Source of the DNA: GWF2-50-93 sp041666985
GTDB lineage: Bacteria; Verrucomicrobiota; Lentisphaeria; Victivallales; GWF2-50-93
Direction of reading: 5' to 3'
DNA: 5,739 bases
NCBI GenBank assembly: GCA_041666985.1
Contig: JBAYFV010000245.1
Coordinates: forward strand, 1-5,739
Shown here: positions 1 to 5,469 of the stretch, piece after piece
Position numbering within the stretch: the stretch's first letter is position 1
Layout: each line of letters opens with the position of its first letter
Translations under genes and position numbers: made by a program
Notes under the pieces: generated by a model
The model's input: only the letters and a program-made list of their open reading frames with translations
Database searches by the model: none
What the model was told of the DNA's origin: nothing

Positions 1-1119
1 ACATTCCCTTTTAAAGCACGGGGCGCATTCCTGTTTCTCCTGGAAGACCTTCCATTTTGCGGACAGCGGACCCGTCAGGAACGGATCCGTGGAGCCGAAT
101 ATCGCCACGCCCCTTGTGCCTGCAGCCGCCGCAAGATGCATTATCCCGCTGTCGTTGGCGACACAAAACGCAGCTTTCTGAAGAATGAACAAAAGTTCGG
201 AAATATCTGTTTTACCCGCCAGATTAAAGACCCTGTCTTCGGGAAATCCTTTTGAAACGACATGCGCAATATCCGCTTCTTTTCCCGAACCTGCAATGGC
301 AACGCAGCCGCCTCTTTCAATCCAGCAGGCGCTCAGTTCCCTGTAATTTTCCGAAGGCCATCGCTTGGCTTCACCATAAGCCGCTCCGGGCGCAAGAACA
401 AGAAGTCCGTCTTTTGCGCATAACTCAACTATCTCCCTCTTCATGTGTTCAGGCTTCTTCGTGACTTTAAACTCGGGGAAGCCCCCCTTCCATTCCTCCG
501 CGCCCAGGGAATAGACAATTGAAAGATAAAGGCCTGTCTGATGGAAACGGTTGAATTCCCCTGTCCGGATTTCGGGGAATCTGAACGCCTTGCTTAAAAG
601 GAATCTCCTCCCCCGCGCGGAAGCTCCGTATATCTTTGGAATTCCGGCGAGTCGCATAAGCGCCGCATTCTTGAATGAATTGTTGAAAAGGATTCCGACT
701 CCGGCATGTCTCCTTTTCATTCCGGCAATATCCCCGCCGCTTTTCAAAAAAGATTTATTTTCGGTTTCAATAATCTCGTCTATGAATTCAAGAGCCCTGA
801 AAAGGCCGGAAATGCCGCGCGGGACAACCACGGATAAAGAACATTCCGAAGGCATCGCCTTTCTGAGCTGGTAAAGCGCGGGAATTGCCATCACCGCATC
901 ACCGAGCCAGTTCGGAGTACGGACAATAACCCCGGCTTTCCAATGTGTGGGTTTCAAATGTATTCTCGGAAAAACAGGGACATTGCCCAGCAATCCGGCA
1001 ATGTTTTCACCAAATTCAAACGGTTTTTGTTTTTCACAAACAGGATTTTTTTCTTTCATAATCGCCCAAAGATAATCCGGAGCGGTAAAATAATCAAGAA
1101 TCTGATCCGGATATTGCAT
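1..1119 (-). CDS. waaF: GT9 glycosyltransferase, lipopolysaccharide heptosyltransferase II-like (3' end outside window)
   Basis: Predicted to transfer a heptose (or related sugar) from a nucleotide-activated donor to the LPS inner core at the cytoplasmic face of the inner membrane. 373 residues are visible and the C-terminus lies beyond the left edge. The GT-B N-terminal domain begins at residues 63-77 with GVIVRTPNWLGDAVM, the GT9/heptosyltransferase signature. The domain-linking APGAAYGEAKRWP is at 243-255. The donor-binding signature VANDSGIMHLAAAAGT is at 320-335, then FGSTDP at 341-346. A Cys motif CAPCFKREC (365-373), which I recall from heptosyltransferase II proteins, is at the cut edge. 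About 62 residues precede the usual enzyme start. The ATG at 1119 is chosen because it lies two bases after the upstream stop, suggesting translational coupling; the next ATG (residue 21, position 1059) has no better ribosome site. Family is certain; sugar specificity is inferred. Confidence 0.9.
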   Translation of the reverse strand, partial: MQYPDQILDYFTAPDYLWAIMKEKNPVCEKQKPFEFGENIAGLLGNVPVFPRIHLKPTHWKAGVIVRTPNWLGDAVMAIPALYQLRKAMPSECSLSVVVPRGISGLFRALEFIDEIIETENKSFLKSGGDIAGMKRRHAGVGILFNNSFKNAALMRLAGIPKIYGASARGRRFLLSKAFRFPEIRTGEFNRFHQTGLYLSIVYSLGAEEWKGGFPEFKVTKKPEHMKREIVELCAKDGLLVLAPGAAYGEAKRWPSENYRELSACWIERGGCVAIAGSGKEADIAHVVSKGFPEDRVFNLAGKTDISELLFILQKAAFCVANDSGIMHLAAAAGTRGVAIFGSTDPFLTGPLSAKWKVFQEKQECAPCFKREC

Positions 1120-1121
1120 TC

Positions 1122-1544
1122 TTACTTGGAGGATGCCGGATTTTTCTCCGGCATATTCAGGGTTGTCATGGGGAATGTTTCCACTGAATCGCAGTTCGGA
1201 CACCGATACGAATCAATTTTCGCCAGCCGGAACGCTTCCACGCTGTCATATGAAACTTTTGTTTTCGGAGGGCGATGCTCATACTCATAGCGGCATATCA
1301 TGCACTTCCACAAACACCCCATTCCCTTGTGACATTTCGGGCAGTTTAATTTTTCCGCAACCCGGAGCTGTTGACGATAACCGCAGTTATCGCAAACCAC
1401 TATTCTCGGGGAATCATGTACCACCGGGGAAGGGTAGTTCACCATGATGGCGATGACGATACCCGCAGCCAGAAGCAGGATAACGGAGATTCTCCGTCTT
1501 GCCGGTGAATTGAAGAAACCCACAATACCGCTTATAATTTCCAT
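1122..1544 (-). CDS. Single-pass membrane protein with two zinc-ribbon-like cysteine sets, function unknown
   Basis: 140 residues, not a family I recognise. Residues 16-18 are RRR, followed by one hydrophobic segment at about 19-36 (ending near IAIMVNY). The soluble part then has nine cysteines: C51xxC54, C68xxC71, C77, C81xxC84 and C115xxC118. CxxC pairs in this order suggest two zinc ribbons (51/54 with 68/71, and 81/84 with 115/118). Positive-inside reasoning puts the cysteine domain outside the cytoplasm, which would be unusual, so orientation is uncertain. The ATG at 1544 is preferred. A TTG at 1580 is in frame, but it lies at the -10 box of the promoter and would be upstream of the transcript start. 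A weak purine-rich AAAGAAAG precedes the ATG. It is the first gene of an operon with the GT9 enzyme. A role in envelope assembly is only a guess from context. Confidence 0.8.
   Translation of the reverse strand: MEIISGIVGFFNSPARRRISVILLLAAGIVIAIMVNYPSPVVHDSPRIVVCDNCGYRQQLRVAEKLNCPKCHKGMGCLWKCMICRYEYEHRPPKTKVSYDSVEAFRLAKIDSYRCPNCDSVETFPMTTLNMPEKNPASSK
1133..1154 (-). other. GC-rich hairpin at the intercistronic junction
   Basis: Perfect 8-bp inverted repeat, ATGCCGGA and TCCGGCAT, with a six-base loop (GAAAAA on the minus strand). It lies within the last codons of the zinc-ribbon gene and ends 13 bases before the GT9 start codon. No T tract follows on either strand, so it is not a standard intrinsic terminator. 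It could affect ribosome access to the GT9 start or mRNA stability, or it could be a coding coincidence. Confidence 0.5.
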
Positions 1545-1571
1545 ACTGTCGCTTTCTTTATTGCATTTCCT

Positions 1572-1599
1572 GATATACAATAACGGTAATGATTGTCAA
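1572..1599 (-). promoter_or_regulatory. Sigma-70-type promoter of the zinc-ribbon/GT9 operon
   Basis: Reading the minus strand, a consensus -35 box TTGACA (1599-1594) is followed by a 16-base spacer and a -10 box TATATC (1577-1572, matching 4 of 6). The predicted transcript starts near 1565, about 20 bases before the ATG at 1544. This is the main argument against the in-frame TTG start at 1580. The -10 region shares a 12-base sequence with the trpB upstream region. Confidence 0.55.
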
Positions 1600-1686
1600 G
1601 AAAAGCCAAAAAGATAAATTTAAATCTTAATTCCCGAGCCTTTGATTGCTTGTGACCTTGAGATTTCATGCTGATTAGCCGCACAC

Positions 1687-1694
1687 AAGAGGAG
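1687..1694 (+). promoter_or_regulatory. Strong Shine-Dalgarno site of the prepilin-like gene
   Basis: AAGAGGAG followed by a seven-base spacer before the ATG at 1702. It is the best ribosome site in the window and fixes the start of the prepilin-like gene. Confidence 0.8.
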
Positions 1695-1701
1695 TTTTAT
1701 C

Positions 1702-2364
1702 ATGTCAGCAAAAAACATCCGTTTTCCGGGGCGAAGGTGTGCGGGATTCACACTCGTCGAAATCCTGGTGGTTATTGGAATTCTTGCCATTTTATTTGCA
1801 ATTCTGATGCCGGCTTTGAAAAGAGCCCGCATTTACGCCCAAGATGCAGTGTGTATCAGCAATTTGCGCCAGATCGGCCTGGGGATAAAATCCTACCTGC
1901 ATGACTACGATAACAATTGGCCTGTTGTGACCTTTTGGCTTGATGATTTCGGCCCATTTGTCCCATATATTAAAAACATTGAGGTTTTCAGATGTCCCGG
2001 ACGAGAACAAATCGCCGCCATGTATGATTCAACAAACATATTCCGGATGACAGACTATGTTCGCAATGGGACTATGGCCGACAATGAACTGCATAACAAC
2101 TATAATAACGGAATGGGTAATAATCCTTACCATTTCGATCCAAGCAACAGAGGGAATCCAGTTCAGGCCGTTGTTGCCGCAAAGACAAATAACAGCCACA
2201 TCATCTTCGAGCGGCAGCACTCCAATCACTTCCCGAAACGTTTCAACACGATGTTTATAGATACGTTCCATTATGAACAGAACTGTAAAGGCATGCAGGA
2301 ATACTGGACACTTGACGACAGGGGATGGATTGACACCAGTTTGGATCCGTGGCCGGTCTTTTGA
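1702..2364 (+). CDS. Prepilin-type N-terminal cleavage/methylation domain protein (pseudopilin-like, solitary)
   Basis: 220 residues. The leader MSAKNIRFPGRRCAG ends in Gly15, and the mature protein would start at F16 with FTLVE. This includes the Glu at mature position 5 (E20) required by prepilin peptidase substrates and by assembly. The hydrophobic alpha helix runs about 18-37, then MPALKRAR. The segment after it, CISNLRQIGLGIKSYLHDYDNNWP (51-74 region) and FRCPG (97-100 region), matches the globular part of the large Lentisphaerae/Planctomycetes family of such proteins (DUF1559-related). That family usually ends in an H-x9-DG motif. Here the corresponding HFPKRFNTMFIDTF (176-189) has D-T instead of D-G and ten rather than nine spacing residues. 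It would be inserted in the inner membrane and processed by a PilD-type peptidase. No secretion or pilus machinery is nearby, so its role is unknown. It is convergent with trpB. Confidence 0.85.
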   Translation: MSAKNIRFPGRRCAGFTLVEILVVIGILAILFAILMPALKRARIYAQDAVCISNLRQIGLGIKSYLHDYDNNWPVVTFWLDDFGPFVPYIKNIEVFRCPGREQIAAMYDSTNIFRMTDYVRNGTMADNELHNNYNNGMGNNPYHFDPSNRGNPVQAVVAAKTNNSHIIFERQHSNHFPKRFNTMFIDTFHYEQNCKGMQEYWTLDDRGWIDTSLDPWPVF

Positions 2365-2419
2365 CACCGGTGGTGAGCGCCATTGAAAATTGCAGAAATG
2401 CGGAAAACGGTGTTGCTAC

Positions 2420-3631
2420 CTATTTCATTTTCAAGTGTTTTGCAGCCTGTTCAACATCCTTGTCGCCTCTGCCGCTTATGTTGATTATTGCTATCTGACT
2501 TTTCCCCATCTTTGGAACAACTTTCATTGCTCCGGCAACGGCATGCGCGCTTTCAAGTGCCGGAATTATCCCTTCAATTTCCGAGAGAAGCTTAAATGCC
2601 GCAAGAGCCTGCTTGTCACTCACTTTGGTGTACTCGACGCGTTTTGAATCTTTAAGGAACGCATGTTCCGGCCCGACAGCCGCATAATCGAGCCCTGCGG
2701 AAACAGAATGTGTAAGCGCTATCTGCCCGTTCTTATCCTGAATGACATAGCTCCTCGTACCCTGGAGAATCCCGAGCCTGCCACCGGAAAACCTGGAGGC
2801 GTGTTCGCCAATCCTGTTTCCCCTGCCCCCGGCTTCGACACCGAGCATTTTGACTTTTTCATCCGCAAGAAACGGGTGGAACAGCCCTATTGAATTACTT
2901 CCACCGCCTACACATGCGATAAGAATATCCGGAAGCCTCTTTTCTTTTTTCAAAATCTCCGCCCTTGCCTCCCTTCCTATGCAGCTCTGGAAATCGCGGA
3001 CGATTTTCGGAAAAGGATGCGGACCCAGTGCGGAACCGAGTATGTAATGACTCCCTCGGCTGTTCGCCACCCAGTCGCGGATTGCGGCGCTTACCGCTTC
3101 CTTAAGGGTTTTCTGTCCGGCGGAAACAGGCCGCACCTCCGTACCGAGAAGTCTCATCCTGATTACATTAAGAGCCTGTCTTTCCATATCAACTTCGCCC
3201 ATGTAGACGACACATTCGAGTCCGAGCCGGGCCGCCGCCGCCGCAGTTGCAACACCGTGCTGCCCAGCCCCGGTTTCGGCAATCACACGACTCTTCCCCA
3301 TTTTAACGGCAAGCAGGGCCTGTCCAAGGGAATTGTTGATTTTGTGGGCGCCGGTATGACAGAGATCCTCCCTCTTCAGATAAACCTTCGCCCCTCCAAA
3401 ATACTCCGTCAGCCGTTCAGCATGATAAAGCGGGGTCGGACGCCCGACATAATCCTTCATCAGGCTTTTAAACCTCTTCTGGAATGAACTGTCCTTCTTT
3501 GAGTTTTCATACACCTCGTCGAGTTCCTGGAGAACGGGCATGAGCGTTTCCGGAACAAATCTCCCGCCGTATGGGCCGAAATGCCCCCTTACGTCAGGCT
3601 TGTCATATTTTTTGAAATTCATCTTTCCCAT
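2420..3631 (-). CDS. trpB: Tryptophan synthase beta subunit
   Basis: Catalyses the PLP-dependent condensation of indole with L-serine to L-tryptophan, normally in an alpha2beta2 complex with TrpA in the cytoplasm. It is 403 residues, normal for TrpB1. Sequence marks are: N-terminal GHFGPYGGRFVPETL (16-30); the PLP-lysine motif HTGAHKINN with K97 (Salmonella K87); E119 in AETGAGQHGVA (Salmonella E109); the phosphate-binding GGGSN (242-246); SAGLDYAAVGPEHA with D315 (Salmonella D305); and SGRGDKD (386-392), whose Ser contacts the PLP pyridine nitrogen. All catalytic residues I can place are intact. The ATG at 3631 is taken as the start; the ATG at residue 4 (3622) is a possible alternative, as neither has a clear Shine-Dalgarno site. 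Both flanking genes are on the opposite strand, so it is monocistronic. No trpA, trpF or trpC is in the window, and no leader peptide or attenuator is visible in the short leader. Confidence 0.97.
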   Translation of the reverse strand: MGKMNFKKYDKPDVRGHFGPYGGRFVPETLMPVLQELDEVYENSKKDSSFQKRFKSLMKDYVGRPTPLYHAERLTEYFGGAKVYLKREDLCHTGAHKINNSLGQALLAVKMGKSRVIAETGAGQHGVATAAAAARLGLECVVYMGEVDMERQALNVIRMRLLGTEVRPVSAGQKTLKEAVSAAIRDWVANSRGSHYILGSALGPHPFPKIVRDFQSCIGREARAEILKKEKRLPDILIACVGGGSNSIGLFHPFLADEKVKMLGVEAGGRGNRIGEHASRFSGGRLGILQGTRSYVIQDKNGQIALTHSVSAGLDYAAVGPEHAFLKDSKRVEYTKVSDKQALAAFKLLSEIEGIIPALESAHAVAGAMKVVPKMGKSQIAIINISGRGDKDVEQAAKHLKMK

Positions 3632-3644
3632 GTCAATTTTACGG

Positions 3645-3681
3645 GTTATTGTGTTAAGTTAATGAAAGAATATACAATAAC
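3645..3681. repeat. Inverted repeat in the trpB/GT-C divergent intergenic region
   Basis: Perfect 8-base arms GTTATTGT (3645-3652) and ACAATAAC (3674-3681) separated by 21 bases, about 29 bp centre to centre. An overlapping alternative pairing is TGTGTTA (3650-3656) with TAACACA (3678-3684). The region lies between the two divergent start codons and overlaps the candidate promoters on both strands. It could be an operator for a dimeric regulator, but AT-rich chance similarity is not excluded. It does not resemble the E. coli TrpR operator. Confidence 0.4.
3649..3676 (+). promoter_or_regulatory. Candidate promoter of the GT-C glycosyltransferase gene
   Basis: TTGTGT (3649-3654), a 16-base spacer and TATACA (3671-3676), each matching 4 of 6 consensus bases. 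The transcript would start near 3683, about 45 bases before the ATG at 3728. It overlaps the candidate trpB -10 box on the opposite strand. Weak, supported mainly by position. Confidence 0.3.
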
Positions 3682-3697
3682 ACACATTTAATTGCGA
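3669..3697 (-). promoter_or_regulatory. Candidate trpB promoter
   Basis: On the minus strand the -10 box is TATATT (3674-3669, 5 of 6). The best -35 is TCGCAA (3697-3692) with a 17-base spacer, only 3 of 6. The transcript would start near 3662, leaving about 31 bases of leader before the ATG. The sequence GTTATTGTATAT around the -10 box is identical to that of the zinc-ribbon operon promoter, which supports a real element. The poor -35 box suggests an activator or simply low activity. Confidence 0.4.
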
Positions 3698-3714
3698 GTT
3701 TCGCAGTGCGCTCC

Positions 3715-3720
3715 GGAAAG
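3715..3720 (+). promoter_or_regulatory. Shine-Dalgarno site deciding the GT-C gene start
   Basis: GGAAAG followed by a seven-base spacer (AAATAAA) before the ATG at 3728. This favours that ATG over the in-frame TTG at 3692, which has no ribosome site and would have a leader of only about nine bases from the candidate promoter. Confidence 0.65.
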
Positions 3721-3727
3721 AAATAAA

Positions 3728-5326
3728 ATGAAAATATCCGACAGTCCGGCTCATGTAGCGCAGGAATATCTTGGCATCAAGCCGATATACTGCCTGTTGT
3801 TCATATTCGCAATCGCGATATTTTTCAGGGTTTTCAACATCTCGCATACGAGCCTTTGGACGGACGAGCTTGCAACATACTGGGCGGCCACGGCACCGAC
3901 TGTCGGGGAGAGCATTGACCGGGTTGCGGCCACGCAGGGGCAGTCCCCCCTTTATTTCCTTCTTGAAAGGTTCATTCTTGACATCCTTCCCGCAAATGAG
4001 TTTTCCGTGAGGCTGCTTTCGCTTGCCGCGTCACTCATATCGGTGTTCCTGATGTATTCTCTTGGCAAATTGATTTTCAGTGATGAAAAAAAAGCGCTCT
4101 TCGCAAGCCTTCTGTTCGCAATCCACGAAGTCTCAATCTACTATGCCCAGGAAGCCAGGGCGTACTCTCTGGGCATAATGTTCGCACTTCTTGGACAGAT
4201 CTATTTCCTGAAACTGTTCAGAAGAAAGTCGTTTTCAGATCTCATTCTCTATATGGTCTTTTCGACACTGACTTTTTATTCCCATTATATTTTCGCGTCA
4301 ATACTCATTGTCCAGAATCTTTATTACCTCTATGTTATTCTCGGGAAAAAATCAAAGACATATCCTTCATTGCTCAAATGGTGCAGTTCCCAGGTGATTA
4401 CCGCCCTGACAATCCCGGTTCTCCTCTTCCAGCTCTCGGGAATGTTCAGCAACCGCGTGGGCTGGGACTGGGTGAAGCAGATGAATCTGATCGAAGCCGC
4501 ATCCTATTTCCTTTCCATGTTCGACCTGAAAATACTGTTGATTGCCGCCGTCTGTTTCATCATATTCCACACGATTGAGGCGGTTGATTTCAAAACCGCC
4601 TTCAAAGACACTTCCTGCGAGGGGTTTCTGCTCGTGACCTGGCTTCTCGTCCCGTTTATCTTTGTCCTGCTTGTTTCAAGAGTCCTGGGCGTTTCCCTTT
4701 TTGATCACAGGTATATGGTGATGAGCCTGATTCCTTTTTACTTCATGATTTCATATCTTGTCCACATCTTCAAGTCCGACGTGCTGAGAGTCGCATTCCC
4801 CGGCGCATTCATCGTCATCTACCTTGGCCTGGCTTCCATTCCAAACTACATGTCGTACGGGCATTTCTCCTACAGGATCCAGCACAACTGGCGCGGTGCC
4901 GTTTCCTTCGTGAACAAAAACTATAAGACCGGAGACGTGATTCTCCTGCGCTCCGGGTTCGTAAACGAGAACTGGATACCGACAAGCGAAAACAGGATCA
5001 TCCAGGACTATGTAAAAGCCCCGTTCCGCAGCTTTTACTGGAAGGAGAAGGCCGGACTGCGTAACCCGACAATTTACAATCTCACATATACATGGGAAAA
5101 GGATTTCTACCCGTATTATGACATGATTTTCGACAAGGTGACGGGCTATGACCGGATATGGCTCGTGGGCGTGAATACTCCGAACACGAATTACCCGGTT
5201 TCCAGAATAAGTTCGTTCCTTGAAAAGGAATTCCAGTTTTACAAGATTTACGAGGCCAATTACTCGGGCGTATATCTCTGCCTTATGTCCTCAAACCCCT
5301 TCAATTCAAAACCGCTGTCGTTTTGA
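3728..5326 (+). CDS. GT-C fold membrane glycosyltransferase (GT39/PMT_2, ArnT-like superfamily)
   Basis: 532 residues. Enzymes of this superfamily use polyprenyl-phosphate-linked sugars and transfer the sugar to lipid or protein acceptors at the periplasmic face of the inner membrane. TM1 is at about 18-36. The first periplasmic loop then has the catalytic acidic pair in SLWTDELATYW (D46, E47), followed by QSPLYFLLER (72-81) and SVRLLSLAAS (93-102). YYAQEARAYSLG (138-149) is also typical of PMT_2 proteins. I count roughly 11 hydrophobic segments up to about residue 372, including one after the DHRY motif (326-329). A soluble C-terminal domain from about 385 opens with HNWRGAVSFVNKNYKTGDVILL-like sequence, also usual in this family. 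The ATG at 3728 is chosen on its ribosome site. It appears monocistronic and divergent from trpB. The acceptor (lipid A, exopolysaccharide or protein) cannot be told from sequence, so the symbol is left blank. Confidence 0.88.
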   Translation: MKISDSPAHVAQEYLGIKPIYCLLFIFAIAIFFRVFNISHTSLWTDELATYWAATAPTVGESIDRVAATQGQSPLYFLLERFILDILPANEFSVRLLSLAASLISVFLMYSLGKLIFSDEKKALFASLLFAIHEVSIYYAQEARAYSLGIMFALLGQIYFLKLFRRKSFSDLILYMVFSTLTFYSHYIFASILIVQNLYYLYVILGKKSKTYPSLLKWCSSQVITALTIPVLLFQLSGMFSNRVGWDWVKQMNLIEAASYFLSMFDLKILLIAAVCFIIFHTIEAVDFKTAFKDTSCEGFLLVTWLLVPFIFVLLVSRVLGVSLFDHRYMVMSLIPFYFMISYLVHIFKSDVLRVAFPGAFIVIYLGLASIPNYMSYGHFSYRIQHNWRGAVSFVNKNYKTGDVILLRSGFVNENWIPTSENRIIQDYVKAPFRSFYWKEKAGLRNPTIYNLTYTWEKDFYPYYDMIFDKVTGYDRIWLVGVNTPNTNYPVSRISSFLEKEFQFYKIYEANYSGVYLCLMSSNPFNSKPLSF

Positions 5327-5349
5327 AGATTAAGATTTTCTTTTTTTTT
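5305..5349 (+). terminator. Candidate intrinsic terminator of the GT-C gene
   Basis: A perfect 8-bp stem TTCAAAAC/GTTTTGAA (5305-5312 with 5320-5327, seven-base loop) spans the stop codon. A second, mutually exclusive stem GAAGAT/ATTTTC (5325-5330 with 5335-5340, four-base loop, one G-U pair) directly abuts nine Ts at 5341-5349. The second has the geometry of an intrinsic terminator but is AT-rich and weak. Confidence 0.45.
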
Positions 5350-5380
5350 CGAGCTTGTCTGTCCTGTCGCATGACGGGGG

Positions 5381-5411
5381 TTCAGATTTCGTGCTTCGAA
5401 TTTCGGATTTT
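5381..5411. repeat. Intergenic TTCG-rich repeat-like segment
   Basis: Between the GT-C and flavoprotein genes, three closely spaced TTCG units occur (ATTTCG, TTCGAA, ATTTCG), including a TTCGAA palindrome at 5395-5400. The minus strand spells KIRNSKHEI, a string I recall from spurious ORFs over dispersed intergenic repeats in several bacterial phyla. A short hairpin, CCTGTC/GACGGG (5363-5368 with 5373-5378, one G-U pair), precedes it. The rest of the 143-bp gap shows only a possible -10 box GATAAT at 5446-5451 with no good -35. Confidence 0.4.
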
Positions 5412-5469
5412 ATGTGCGCTTATCGAACTGTGAAACAAAGACACTGATAATCTGTGAGACGACAATAAA

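Noticed and set aside
1544..1580. Longer zinc-ribbon protein starting at TTG 1580
   Set aside because: The codon overlaps the promoter -10 box, so it would not be transcribed from that promoter; the ATG at 1544 fits better.
1611..1628. AAGAT/ATCTT inverted repeat upstream of the prepilin gene
   Set aside because: Five-bp AT-rich stem in an AT-rich stretch; too weak to call.
2364..2413. ACACCG (2364-2369) and CGGTGT (2408-2413) as a shared terminator for the convergent prepilin and trpB genes
   Set aside because: Only six pairs with a 38-base loop and no T tract on either strand; likely chance. No clear terminator is seen between these genes.
3017..3487. 156-residue plus-strand open frame inside trpB
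   Set aside because: Antisense shadow of a strongly conserved gene with no family resemblance or ribosome site.
3692..3727. Longer GT-C protein starting at TTG 3692
   Set aside because: No ribosome site, whereas the ATG at 3728 has GGAAAG at seven bases and gives a normal short cytoplasmic tail before TM1.
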